DNA of 40,007 nucleotides from JAAYZM01 sp964510785 (lineage in GTDB: Bacteria > Actinomycetota > Actinomycetes > Actinomycetales > Cellulomonadaceae), in assembly GCA_964510785.1 (NCBI GenBank), contig CAZECM010000025.1, forward strand, positions 1 to 40,007, read 5' to 3'. Of this stretch, positions 30,536-39,197 are shown piece by piece. The position numbers and the translations under genes are program-made. How positions within the stretch are numbered: the first letter of the stretch is position 1; the number at the start of each line of letters is the position of its first letter. The notes beneath the pieces were generated by a model that was not told the origin of the DNA, did not search any database, and saw nothing but the letters and a program-made list of their open reading frames with translations.

Positions 30536-32593
30536 TCAGAGCGCGGCGGTGTCGGCGGGTGCGAGAAGGCGCCACGACTGGACGTGGCTCGGCGTGCTGC
30601 GCCTGGCGGTGAGCGGCGCACCCACGTCGTCGCCCGCGTCGAGCTGCGTGCCGCTGGACACGTTGAGCAGCCCGTAGTGGTGCCCGTCGAGCGTGTTGAG
30701 GATCCACCGTTGCCGCGCGGAGCCCTCGGCCGGGTCCTCGAGGGCCACGGTCCCGGCGGCGTCGACGGCGAGCGCCGCACCCGCCGTGTCCCGGACGACG
30801 ACGGTGCGCCGGTGCGTGCCCTCCCCGGCCACGGTGGTGAGCGTCCAGTGCTGCTCGTCCGCAACGGCGCTCCCCGGAGCGGCGGCATATGGCGCCTTCG
30901 CGCCGGAGGTGGTTGTCAGCACCGTGCCGTGGGCCAGGTTCTGCAGCACGATCGGGATGCCGTCCGGCGGGCCGGCACCCTCGGCGACGCCACTGACGCC
31001 CTCGACGAGAAGCGTTGTCACCGACCTTGCCGGCACGTGGACGGTGACCTTGCCGCTGAGCTCGTCCACGAGCTCGGGCTCTTGTGCGGCGAGCACCAGG
31101 TGCCCGTTCGTAGTGTCGCAAGTGCCGGTCGTCACCACGGGGGTCACACTCGCTCCGGACCACGAGGCGAAGCGCGTGAGGTCGAGGACCACCTCGCGCG
31201 CCGAGCCGGTGTCGTTCACGTGTACGACGACGGCGCTACGGCCGTCCGGCTTGACGAACGTGACGCTCGACGTGTCGTCCGTGGCGACCTGGACGTCACC
31301 GGGGCGGACGTAGCGCGTGAAGTTGCGGGACATGTCGAACTTGGTGTTCGTCACGATGCGCCACGGGGTGCCCGGGTCGCCGTCGGACTTGCGGCGCCGG
31401 GACAGCCCATCGGCGTCGCAGTCGAAGTCGATGAAGATGCTGCCCCAGCCCTTGTCGTCGTTGACCTCCATGTTGTAGAGGTCCTCGAGCGGCTGCCAGA
31501 ACACCCACGCGGAGGGCTCGAGCTCGCGCAGGTCGTCGACGATCCGGGTCGCCATCCCCAGGCCGTGATCGACGTCCTCGGGGTCGAAGCCCGCGCCGAA
31601 GTGGCCGTCGACCTCGCTCATCCACAGCGGCTTCCCGGTCGCCTTGGCGATGTCGCGCACCTGGGTGCGTCCCTCGGTCTCGTAGGTGTGCACGTTGAGC
31701 TGCCCCACCGCATCGCGGGCGGCCGGGGTCCAGCCGTCCCAGTCGGTGACCCAGAGCAGAGGCTTGGTCTCGTCCGGGCCGGAGATCATCGCCGTCGTGC
31801 GTGTGCCGGGCCGCGCGAGGCGACGTTGCAGGGACTCCACGACGGCGGCCTGCAGCGCGGGGGAGAGCTGGGCGCCCTCCTGTCCACGGCACGAGAGCGT
31901 CCCGTCCTCGTCCACGAAGGTCATCCAGTACTCGACGTTGGGCTCGTTCATCGGGTCGATCGTGTGGAACCGGATGCCATGCGCGTCCTCGAGGTGCTCG
32001 ACGACGCGAAGCACGTAGCCGGTGAACTGGTCGACGGACTCGGTGAGGAGCTGGTCCGTCGATGCCTCGAACCCTCCCGTGGCGTAGCCGGAGGTGGTCA
32101 TGAAGTAGGGGGGCGAGTTGCTGAACGCCTCCCACCGGGTGATCTGCCCCTCGCGTGCCAGCTTCTGGAGCCACCAACGCTGGCCGGGGTCGGCGTCGAG
32201 GTCGAAGCTCGCGTCGTCGTCCGCGTCCCACGCCGCGCGGTAGGTGTCCCGGTCGGCGTAGGTCGAGGAGATGCCAGGCAGGTCGGCACGCCACCAGCCG
32301 GGTACGTCGCCACCGGGACGGATGTAGGAGTCGTCGACGTCGCTCGCGTTGCCGCCACCGACGTTGTAGCGGGCGACCGTCAGGTCGAGACCCTCAGGGC
32401 CGAAGATCCGCGCGTAGAGCTCCTCGCGGACCTCGTCGGGGTAGGCACCGGTGGCGTGCGCGAACCACACCAGGCTCGTGCCCCAGCCCTCGAAGGGGGT
32501 GCTCGCGCGGTACGAGGGGTTCGGGGTGACGGTGACGACGGCACGCGAGCGGGCCTCGTCGCGGGGGGCGGGGGGCACGGCGGGGTCTGACAT
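30536..32593 (-). CDS. GH30-family glycosidase, endo-beta-1,6-galactanase-like, with C-terminal ricin-type beta-trefoil
   Basis: 685 aa from ATG 32593 (GAGGAGAG upstream). Residues about 20-490 form the GH30 barrel and side sandwich: FEGWGTSLVWFAHATGAYPD, ARYNVGGGNASDVDDSYI, acid/base Glu217 in DPMNEPNVEYW and nucleophile Glu327 in WMSEVDGHF. The Asn-Glu-Pro and length fit subfamily 5 endo-beta-1,6-galactanases (plant arabinogalactan side chains) better than GH30 glucosylceramidases, but this is a judgement by eye. Residues about 545-680 are a ricin-B-like beta-trefoil (CBM13-like) with QxW repeats (EQHWTL, RQRWIL, VQSWRL). No signal peptide is present, which is odd for an endo-enzyme with a binding module. 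First gene of the operon with GH51. Confidence 0.88.
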   Translation of the reverse strand: MSDPAVPPAPRDEARSRAVVTVTPNPSYRASTPFEGWGTSLVWFAHATGAYPDEVREELYARIFGPEGLDLTVARYNVGGGNASDVDDSYIRPGGDVPGWWRADLPGISSTYADRDTYRAAWDADDDASFDLDADPGQRWWLQKLAREGQITRWEAFSNSPPYFMTTSGYATGGFEASTDQLLTESVDQFTGYVLRVVEHLEDAHGIRFHTIDPMNEPNVEYWMTFVDEDGTLSCRGQEGAQLSPALQAAVVESLQRRLARPGTRTTAMISGPDETKPLLWVTDWDGWTPAARDAVGQLNVHTYETEGRTQVRDIAKATGKPLWMSEVDGHFGAGFDPEDVDHGLGMATRIVDDLRELEPSAWVFWQPLEDLYNMEVNDDKGWGSIFIDFDCDADGLSRRRKSDGDPGTPWRIVTNTKFDMSRNFTRYVRPGDVQVATDDTSSVTFVKPDGRSAVVVHVNDTGSAREVVLDLTRFASWSGASVTPVVTTGTCDTTNGHLVLAAQEPELVDELSGKVTVHVPARSVTTLLVEGVSGVAEGAGPPDGIPIVLQNLAHGTVLTTTSGAKAPYAAAPGSAVADEQHWTLTTVAGEGTHRRTVVVRDTAGAALAVDAAGTVALEDPAEGSARQRWILNTLDGHHYGLLNVSSGTQLDAGDDVGAPLTARRSTPSHVQSWRLLAPADTAAL

Positions 32594-32673
32594 CGGGTCT
32601 CTCCTCTTCGAGCGGACGGCCACGGGCGGGACGACGCCGGCCCCGCGCGGGCCGGCTCGGTGTCGTGACCCCG

Positions 32674-32711
32674 AGGATAGGCATCAACACTAGTTATTTC
32701 AATAGTTGACA
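32674..32711. promoter_or_regulatory. Divergent promoters of the GH30-GH51 operon and the ROK regulator
   Basis: Minus strand: TTGAAA (32702-32697), 17 bp, TATCCT (32679-32674) drives GH30. Plus strand: TTGACA (32706-32711) is a good -35 for the ROK gene; its -10 is less clear. The directly repeated TAGTT (32691-32695 and 32703-32707, 12 bp apart) in this AT-rich patch overlaps both promoters and is a candidate ROK operator. Confidence 0.65.
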
Positions 32712-32766
32712 TTATCGTCGACGCATGATGGTATCGAGCCCGAAGAGCCCCGAGGAGGAGGTTGCG

Positions 32767-33969
32767 ATGGTGCGCACAGCGGCGGAGATCCGACGCGTGA
32801 ACGTGTTCTCGGTCATGCGCGTGCTCCGGGTGCGCCCGGAGGGTGTCAGCCGCCAGGAGCTCGCGGAGGCCACCGGGCTCAGCCTCGCCACGGTCTCCAC
32901 GGTGTGCAGCGAGCTCTCCGAGCTCGGGATGCTCGCTGAGGTCGGCCTGGTGCGGGCGCGCGTGGGCCGTCCCACCGCCCAGCTCACCCTGAGCCCGGGG
33001 CGCGGCTACGTCCTGGGTGTCGACATCGCCGAGACCTACGTCCGCGTCGACACGTTCGACAGCGCGCTCGAGCTGCGGTCGAGCACCGAGCTGCCCATCG
33101 ACGTCCACGACCGGGCGCCCGAGCTCGTCGTGGAGCACGTTCGCGAGTCGCTCCTCGTCGAGCTGGCGAAGTACCCGGCCGACCAGGTGCTCGGCGTCGG
33201 CGTCTCTGCGCCGGGACAGGTCGACCAGGATGGCGGGACCTCGGTCTTCGCCCACAACTGGGACTGGCGTGGTGTGCCGCTGCTCGACATGCTGCGTGAG
33301 GCCGTCGCCGTCCCGCTCTACCTCGACAACCCCCTCAAGGCAACGGCGCTCGCCGAGCTGTGGACCTCGCCGGAGCGGGTGACGCAGAACTTCATCACGC
33401 TCAACCTCGGCACGGGCGTCGGTGCGGGCATCGCCCTTGAGGGCACGCTGCTGCGCGGCCGCACCAACAGTGCGGGGGAGTGGGGCCACACGACGCTCGT
33501 CGCTGACGGTCGCACGTGTCGCTGCGGCTCGCGAGGCTGCGTCGAGGCGTACCTGGGTGCCCCGGGAATCATCCAGACGCTGCGTGAGATCAACTCCGAG
33601 AGCAGGCTGCTCCTCGGAGACGCGCAGACGCAGACGATCGATGCGATCGCGGCCGGGCTGAGCACCGGTGACCCCGAGGCCGAGAAGGTCCTCGAGATCG
33701 TCGGGCACCAGCTCGGTGTCGCGATCGCCTCGCTCGTCAACATCATCAACCCGGACACGGTGATCGTGGCCGGGTGGGTGAGCCAGCACCTCGGTCAGCA
33801 ACTGCTCGACCGGGCGCTGCCGCACTTCCGCACCCACGCGCTGCCGACCCCGGCGGCCGCCGTGTCCTTCGAGCCCATCGGGGCCGCCGGCAACACGGTG
33901 ACCCTCGGTGTGGCGATCCTCGCCCTCGAGGGGTACGTGGTTGCGGCCTCGGAGGCGGGGACTCACTAG
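32767..33969 (+). CDS. ROK-family transcriptional regulator (NagC/XylR type)
   Basis: 400 aa from ATG 32767, after a GAGGAGGAGG ribosome site; an earlier ATG at 32725 lacks one. The N-terminal winged helix is at about residues 8-65 (RVNVFSVMRVLRVRPEGVSR, QELAEATGLSLATVSTVCSE). The ROK sugar-kinase-like domain follows, with GVDIAETYVRVDTFD in place of an intact phosphate loop and the zinc motif CRCGSRGCVEAYLG. ROK repressors bind a free sugar in this domain. It is divergent from GH30-GH51 and followed by the importer and GH35, so it most likely regulates both directions in response to galactose, arabinose or an oligosaccharide. Confidence 0.93.
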   Translation: MVRTAAEIRRVNVFSVMRVLRVRPEGVSRQELAEATGLSLATVSTVCSELSELGMLAEVGLVRARVGRPTAQLTLSPGRGYVLGVDIAETYVRVDTFDSALELRSSTELPIDVHDRAPELVVEHVRESLLVELAKYPADQVLGVGVSAPGQVDQDGGTSVFAHNWDWRGVPLLDMLREAVAVPLYLDNPLKATALAELWTSPERVTQNFITLNLGTGVGAGIALEGTLLRGRTNSAGEWGHTTLVADGRTCRCGSRGCVEAYLGAPGIIQTLREINSESRLLLGDAQTQTIDAIAAGLSTGDPEAEKVLEIVGHQLGVAIASLVNIINPDTVIVAGWVSQHLGQQLLDRALPHFRTHALPTPAAAVSFEPIGAAGNTVTLGVAILALEGYVVAASEAGTH

Positions 33970-34024
33970 TCCGCGCGTCGACGAACAGATGCACCACCCA
34001 TCACAACGATCCAAGGGAGGATCG

Positions 34025-35350
34025 ATGACCGCTTCACGTAGCTCGACCCCAAGACGCAGCGTTCGCGTCGCACTCGCGGCGGTGGCGTTCACCACGGCGC
34101 TCGCCGCATGCAGCGACGCAGGAAACGGCGGAGCGTCACCCGCACCAGGTGGAGACTCCGAACAGCCGGCTGGTGACGTCAGTCTGACGTTGACCATCGT
34201 CGGCGGTGAGGCCGACATGGCCACGATGCAGGAGCGTCTCGCCGCCGCCAAGGAAGTGCTCCCGAACGTCTCCGTCGACGTCGTGCAGATCACGGAGGAG
34301 TACGACACCAAGCTCCAGACGATGTTCGCGGGTGGGACCGCCCCCGACGTGCTCCAGGTCGGTGCCTCGGTGCACGCGTACTCGAGCAAGGGGCAGCTCG
34401 AGGACCTCTCGGCCGTCTTCCCCGACGTCACCGAGCAGTTCAGCCAGGGCACGATCGACACCTACTCGACCGACGGGAAGCTGTGGGCCGCCCCGGACCG
34501 CATCGGCTCCATGGCGCTCTACTACAACAAGGACCTCTTCGACGCGGCCGGCGTCGCCTACCCCGACGGGACCTGGGACTGGGACGACTTCCGGGACGCT
34601 GCCAAGAAGCTGACCGTGCGCGAAGGCGACACCGTGGTGCAGTGGGGCTACGGAGCGGGCGACTGGTGGCCGTGGCCGATGTCCTGGATGTACCAGAACG
34701 GCGGCGGGATCTTCGATGAGTCTGGTGCACCGGCCGCGAACTCTCCACAGAACATCGAGGCACTGGAGTTCTACAACGCGATGGTCTTCGAGGACGGATC
34801 CACCCTCGCGCCGATCGACTACGCGAACCTCGGACTGAACAACGGCCAGCCCGACCCGCTCTTCGCCCAGGGCAAGCTCGCGATGGGCCAGACCGGGTTC
34901 TGGAACGTCGGTGCACTCATGGAGACCGACCTGAACTGGGGTGTCGCACCGATTCAACGAGGTGACGAGATCGCGGTGCCGGGCTTCGGTGATGCGCTCG
35001 CAGTTTCCAGCCAGAGCAAGCACAAGGACGCGGCCACCGAGCTCGTTCGCTTCCTCACCACGACCCCCGAGGGCCAGCTGCCGTGGATCACGAACGCGCT
35101 CGACGTGCCCGCCAACCTCAAGGTCGTCGCGCTCGACGAGGCACAGAACCCGGCGTGGAACACCCAGGGTGTCGACCTCACGGCGTTCACCGGCTCGGTC
35201 GAGTACATCTTCCTCCCGCCGGCCATCCCCGAGTGGAACGAGATCCAGACGGCCTTCGTCGACGGCCTCGCGGCCGCGTGGAGCGGTGACGGCTCGATCA
35301 GCGACGGGCTCGACCAGGTTCAGGCAAGCCTCGAGCGCATCCTCGGATGA
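34025..35350 (+). CDS. Sugar ABC transporter substrate-binding lipoprotein (CUT1 type)
   Basis: 441 aa from ATG 34025 (AAGGGAGGATCG upstream). The signal peptide ends in lipobox LAAC (Cys29). The family 1 binding-protein fold shows EEYDTKLQTMFAGGTAPDVL, YYNKDLFDAAGVAYPDGTWD, FAQGKLAMGQTGFWNVGALM and FLTTTPEGQL. It captures oligosaccharides outside the membrane, in context probably beta-linked galacto- or arabinogalacto-oligosaccharides. It lies 55 nt after the ROK gene and 81 nt before the first permease, the gap holding a strong hairpin. It is not closely similar to the other binding protein in this window. Confidence 0.93.
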   Translation: MTASRSSTPRRSVRVALAAVAFTTALAACSDAGNGGASPAPGGDSEQPAGDVSLTLTIVGGEADMATMQERLAAAKEVLPNVSVDVVQITEEYDTKLQTMFAGGTAPDVLQVGASVHAYSSKGQLEDLSAVFPDVTEQFSQGTIDTYSTDGKLWAAPDRIGSMALYYNKDLFDAAGVAYPDGTWDWDDFRDAAKKLTVREGDTVVQWGYGAGDWWPWPMSWMYQNGGGIFDESGAPAANSPQNIEALEFYNAMVFEDGSTLAPIDYANLGLNNGQPDPLFAQGKLAMGQTGFWNVGALMETDLNWGVAPIQRGDEIAVPGFGDALAVSSQSKHKDAATELVRFLTTTPEGQLPWITNALDVPANLKVVALDEAQNPAWNTQGVDLTAFTGSVEYIFLPPAIPEWNEIQTAFVDGLAAAWSGDGSISDGLDQVQASLERILG

Positions 35351-35369
35351 TCTCGCGGTAGACGCAGGT

Positions 35370-35401
35370 CCTCGGGGGCGGCTCAGCGGCCGCCCCCGAG
35401 G
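35370..35401 (+). other. Intercistronic hairpin after the binding-protein gene
   Basis: A 13-bp perfect stem (CCTCGGGGGCGGC at 35370-35382, complement at 35389-35401) with a 6-nt loop starts 20 nt after the binding-protein stop. Such stem-loops in sugar transport operons raise binding-protein mRNA relative to permease mRNA. It may also act as a partial terminator. Confidence 0.75.
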
Positions 35402-35431
35402 GCCGCACGATCGACAAGGTGTGCACACGAC

Positions 35432-36391
35432 ATGGCCAGCACCACGACAGCGACGAGCGTCGCGGCTACGACGAGCGGCCGGAAGCAGCGGCGGGATCGA
35501 CGCAGCCGACGAGAGGCTCGGTTGTTCTACCTCTTCATCTCCCCTTGGCTCATCGGCTTCATCGTCTTCACGGCCGTTCCGATGCTCGCCTCGCTGGGGA
35601 TGTCCTTCACTGACTGGGACTCGTTCCAGACCCCGAACTGGGTCGGCCTCGCGAACTATGTCACGCTCCTGACGGACGACCCGCTGTTCTGGAAGGCGCT
35701 CTGGCACACTCTCTACTTCGCCGCAGTGTCGGTCCCGCTCTCGCTGTTCCTCGCCCTGTTCCTCGCCAACCTCCTGGCGGCCAAGTTTCGCGGCGCCAGG
35801 TTCTTCCGCACGGTGATCTACATCCCGGCCCTCGTCCCGCTCGTCGCCGCGGCGATGATCTTCCGCTGGCTTCTCGCACCGGACGCCGGTCCCATCAACG
35901 GGTTCCTCGCGATCTTCGGCATCGACGGTCCGGCGTGGCTCCTCGATCCCAACTGGGTCATCCCGGCCATCATCCTGCTCGCCGTCTGGCAGGTCGGTGC
36001 GGGCACCATCTTGCTCATCGCCGCGCTCCAAGGTGTGCCTCCCGAGCTCCACGAGGCGGCAAACCTCGACGGGGCGAGCCGGTTGCAGACCTTCTGGCGC
36101 GTCACAGTCCCGCTCGTCACCCCGGTGCTGTTCTTCAACCTCGTCACCGGCATGATCGCGGCGTTCCAGGTGTTCTCGCAGGTCTACGTGCTCACCAACG
36201 GGAAGTCCGGCCCCAACAACGCGAGCCTCATGCTCGTGCCCTACATCTACGACAACGCGTTCAGGTACTACAAAATGGGGTACGCCTCGGCGCTCGCCTG
36301 GGTGCTCTTCCTCATCATCATGGTGTTCAGCCTGATCGTGATGCGTTCGTCGAAGGCGTGGGTCTTCTACGAGACCGAGGTACGTTCATGA
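35432..36391 (+). CDS. Sugar ABC transporter permease, MalF-type
   Basis: 319 aa from ATG 35432; the ribosome site (AAGGTG) is weak. A basic tail (KQRRDRRSRREARL) precedes six membrane helices (first FYLFISPWLIGFIVFTAVPM). The EAA loop is HEAANLDGASRLQTFWRVTV. The C-terminus is WVFYETEVRS. It is the first of two permeases of the arabinogalactan-locus importer, overlapping the next by 4 nt (ATGA). The hairpin upstream probably lowers its expression relative to the binding protein. Confidence 0.92.
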   Translation: MASTTTATSVAATTSGRKQRRDRRSRREARLFYLFISPWLIGFIVFTAVPMLASLGMSFTDWDSFQTPNWVGLANYVTLLTDDPLFWKALWHTLYFAAVSVPLSLFLALFLANLLAAKFRGARFFRTVIYIPALVPLVAAAMIFRWLLAPDAGPINGFLAIFGIDGPAWLLDPNWVIPAIILLAVWQVGAGTILLIAALQGVPPELHEAANLDGASRLQTFWRVTVPLVTPVLFFNLVTGMIAAFQVFSQVYVLTNGKSGPNNASLMLVPYIYDNAFRYYKMGYASALAWVLFLIIMVFSLIVMRSSKAWVFYETEVRS

Positions 36392-37257
36392 GCTCCGCCC
36401 GCGACGGCTCGATGCTGAACTCCGTCCGCTCCACCTCGCGGTACGCGATCCTCACGGTCGTCTCGGCGATCCTCCTCGCGCCCTTCGTGTTCATGGTCTC
36501 GATCGCTCTGGCGAGCGACCAGTCGTCACGTGAGATGACCTTCACGTTGTTCCCCACCGAGTTCCACTTCGAGAACTTCGTCGCGGCCTTCACCTCGGGT
36601 CTGCCGATGGGTCGGTTCTTGCTCAACAGCGTCATCATCGTGACGTTCGCATGCATCGGGATGACGCTGTCGTCCGCGTTCGTGGCGTACGGGTTTTCCA
36701 GGCTGCGGGCCCCCGGCAAGTCGATGCTCTTCGTGATGCTGCTGTCGACGATGATGATTCCCGCCGAGGTGCTCCTGATCCCGCAGTTCATCCTCTTCCG
36801 CAATCTCGGCTGGATCGACACGCTGTTGCCGATCATCGTGCCGAACTTCTTCGCCAACGCGTACAACGTCTTCTTGATGCGGCAGTTCATCACGCGCATC
36901 CCCGGCCAGCTCGACGAGGCGGCCATGATCGACGGGCTCGGGCACTTCGGGGTCTTCCGAAGGATCATCATGCCCGTGATGCGACCGATCCTCGCCGCCG
37001 TCGCCATCTTCACGTTCACGTTCAACTGGGGCTACTTCTTCGGGCCGCTGATCTATATCAACACGCGCGAGAAGATGCCGCTCGCGCTCGGCGTACAGAT
37101 CCTCTCCGCGACGAGCTCGGGCGCGCAGGTCCCACCCTGGAACCTCGTGATGGTCGGGGCGCTGCTGCTCGTCATCCCGGTGTTGATCGTCTACTACGTG
37201 GGGCAGAAGTACCTGTACGAGTCTGGGCTCGTCAGTGGAAGCGCCGGTCTCAAGTGA
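36388..37257 (+). CDS. Sugar ABC transporter permease, MalG-type
   Basis: 289 aa from ATG 36388 (overlaps the preceding stop). It has six membrane helices (first YAILTVVSAILLAPFVFMVS). The EAA loop is DEAAMIDGLGHFGVFRRIIM. The end (YVGQKYLYESGLVSGSAGLK) resembles the usual CUT1 permease tail. It pairs with the MalF-type permease to form the membrane channel; no ATP-binding protein is encoded nearby. The 126-nt gap to the GH35 gene holds only a loose inverted repeat (ACCGGGCGG at 37269, complement at 37320). Confidence 0.92.
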   Translation: MSSARDGSMLNSVRSTSRYAILTVVSAILLAPFVFMVSIALASDQSSREMTFTLFPTEFHFENFVAAFTSGLPMGRFLLNSVIIVTFACIGMTLSSAFVAYGFSRLRAPGKSMLFVMLLSTMMIPAEVLLIPQFILFRNLGWIDTLLPIIVPNFFANAYNVFLMRQFITRIPGQLDEAAMIDGLGHFGVFRRIIMPVMRPILAAVAIFTFTFNWGYFFGPLIYINTREKMPLALGVQILSATSSGAQVPPWNLVMVGALLLVIPVLIVYYVGQKYLYESGLVSGSAGLK

Positions 37258-37383
37258 CGGCCACCGGGACCGGGCGGCCGGTCGTCGATCTGAGGCTTTG
37301 CGTCCTCTCGCGATGCGGTCCGCCCGGTGCCTTCTGACGCACCGACGCACCACGACAGACCACACCTGAGCACGAGGACGGCT

Positions 37384-39150
37384 ATGCCCACGTTCGAGAT
37401 CGGTTCCGAGGACTTCCTGCTCGACGGCGCGCCGCTGCAGATCCGGTCCGGGGCCCTGCACTACTTCCGGGTGCACCCGGAGCACTGGCGCGACCGCATC
37501 CGCAAGGCCCGCCTCATGGGACTGAACACCATCGAGACCTACGTCGCTTGGAACTTCCACGCCTCGGGACCGGGGCAGTTCCGCACGGACGGCTCGCGCG
37601 ACCTCGGCGTGTTCCTCGACATCGTCGCCGAGGAGGGGATGTACGCCGTGGTGCGACCAGGCCCCTACATCTGTGCCGAGTGGGACAACGGTGGTCTGCC
37701 CGCCTGGCTCTTCGCCGAGGAGGGGGTCAGGGTCCGGCAGAACGATCCCGTGTTCCTCGGTCACGTCGCGCGCTACTTCGACGAGATCCTGCCCGTCGTC
37801 GCGGCGCGTCAGGTCGACCGCGGTGGTCCGGTGCTCCTGGTCCAGGTCGAGAACGAGTACGGCGCCTATGGCGAGGACAAGGACTACCTGCGGGCGCTCG
37901 TCGCGATGATTCGCGAGCACGGCATCGACGTACCACTGACCACGTGCGACCAGGCCGACGACGGGATGCTCGCGCGCGGCGGACTCCCCGAGCTGCACAA
38001 GACGGCGACCTTCGGTTCGCGGACCACGGAGCGGCTCGCGCTGCTGCGGCGCCACCAACCCACGGGGCCGTTGATGTGCATGGAGATGTGGGACGGCTGG
38101 TTCGACAGCTGGGGGCGTCCCCACCACGTGACCGATCCCGAGCTCTTCGCCGCGGACTACGACGCCCTGCTGGCGGTCGGTGCCTCCGCCAACCTCTACA
38201 TGTTCCACGGTGGCACGAACTTCGGCTTCACCAACGGAGCCAACCACAAGGGGCGATATGTGCCGATCGTCTCGTCGTACGACTACGACGCGCCTCTGGC
38301 CGAGGACGGTTCGCCCACCGAGAAGTACTTTGCGCTCCGCGCCGTCATCGGCCGATACGCCGAGGTTCCCGACGAGCTGCCCGAGGCCGCTCGCCCTTCC
38401 CCGACGGGGCAGGTCCTCCTCGATCGAAGGCTCCCGCTCGGCGAGGTGCTCGGCTCCCTGGGACAGGTCCGGGACTGGGACCACCTGCCCACCGTCGAAG
38501 AGGTGGGGCAGTGGTCGGGCCTGACTCTCTACCGTACCGAGACGCTCGCCTCGGACGGTGTCCTGAGCGTCGCCGAGGTCCGCGACGCGGCCTATGCGTG
38601 GCTCGACGGCACCCCCGTGGGTGCGCTCTGGCGCACGACGGGCGACCGCTCCCTGGCTCTGCCCGCACGGCCAGGCACGCTCGAGCTGCTCGTCGAGGAT
38701 CAGGGGCGGGTCAACTATGGTCCGCACATCGGAGAGTCCAAGGGACTCATCGGGCCGGCTCGCGTGCGCGGGCGCGAGCTGACTCGGTGGCAGACCGTGG
38801 CGCTTGAGCTCGAGACGCTCGACGAGCGGGTCCTGGGACCGCTGCGCGCGCTTCCGGCCGAAGACCCGGCACTCCCGCTCGCGGGGCCGAGCTTTGCGGC
38901 TGGGACGTTCACCTCAGACGCCGAGCGCGACCTCTTCCTCGCGCTCGGCGGTTGGGGGAGGTGCCTCGTGTGGATCAACGGGTTCCTGCTGGGACGCTAC
39001 TGGAGCGCGGGCCCGACCGAGACGCTCTACCTACCTGCGCCGCTGCTGCACCCCGGGAACAACGAGCTGGTCGTGCTCGAACTCCTCGGCGCGAGCGACA
39101 CCTCGGTCGAGCTCGCGGCAGCACCGAGGCTCGGGCACACCGAGGAGTAG
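37384..39150 (+). CDS. GH35 beta-galactosidase, intracellular
   Basis: 588 aa from ATG 37384 (GAGG 8 nt upstream; an in-frame ATG at 37327 lacks a site). The GH35 barrel has RSGALHYFRVHPEHWRDRIR, GPYICAEWDNGGLPAWL, acid/base Glu158 in VQVENEYGAYG and nucleophile Glu234 in LMCMEMWDGWFDSWG, then YMFHGGTNFGFTNGAN. Two beta-sandwich domains with jelly-roll features follow (WINGFLLGRYWSAGPTETLY near the end). No signal peptide, so it acts in the cytosol, releasing galactose from the non-reducing end of imported galacto-oligosaccharides. It is the last gene of the ROK-importer operon and is closed by a hairpin terminator. Confidence 0.95.
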   Translation: MPTFEIGSEDFLLDGAPLQIRSGALHYFRVHPEHWRDRIRKARLMGLNTIETYVAWNFHASGPGQFRTDGSRDLGVFLDIVAEEGMYAVVRPGPYICAEWDNGGLPAWLFAEEGVRVRQNDPVFLGHVARYFDEILPVVAARQVDRGGPVLLVQVENEYGAYGEDKDYLRALVAMIREHGIDVPLTTCDQADDGMLARGGLPELHKTATFGSRTTERLALLRRHQPTGPLMCMEMWDGWFDSWGRPHHVTDPELFAADYDALLAVGASANLYMFHGGTNFGFTNGANHKGRYVPIVSSYDYDAPLAEDGSPTEKYFALRAVIGRYAEVPDELPEAARPSPTGQVLLDRRLPLGEVLGSLGQVRDWDHLPTVEEVGQWSGLTLYRTETLASDGVLSVAEVRDAAYAWLDGTPVGALWRTTGDRSLALPARPGTLELLVEDQGRVNYGPHIGESKGLIGPARVRGRELTRWQTVALELETLDERVLGPLRALPAEDPALPLAGPSFAAGTFTSDAERDLFLALGGWGRCLVWINGFLLGRYWSAGPTETLYLPAPLLHPGNNELVVLELLGASDTSVELAAAPRLGHTEE

Positions 39151-39165
39151 GCGCGGGTGGATCGA

Positions 39166-39190
39166 TGCCGGGTCCGCGGTGGACCCGGCA
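39166..39190. terminator. Bidirectional terminator between GH35 and kgd
   Basis: A 10-bp perfect stem, TGCCGGGTCC (39166-39175) and GGACCCGGCA (39181-39190), has a GCGGT loop. It lies 15 nt after the GH35 stop and 8 nt before the end of the convergent kgd gene. Confidence 0.82.
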
Positions 39191-39197
39191 CCAGGGC

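Noticed and set aside
28928..32590. A 1,220-codon open frame on the plus strand
   Set aside because: It is antisense to the GH51 and GH30 genes, which have complete catalytic motifs. Long antisense frames are expected from high-GC codon bias.
37269..37328. An inverted repeat between the permease and GH35 genes
   Set aside because: The 9-bp arms are 42 nt apart with GC-only content, too weak to call a terminator or operator.
36526..38727. A 733-codon minus-strand frame
   Set aside because: It is antisense to a clear permease and the GH35 gene, shows no recognisable domain and has composition typical of shadow frames. The frames at 34136-36052 and 32380-34461 were rejected for the same reason.
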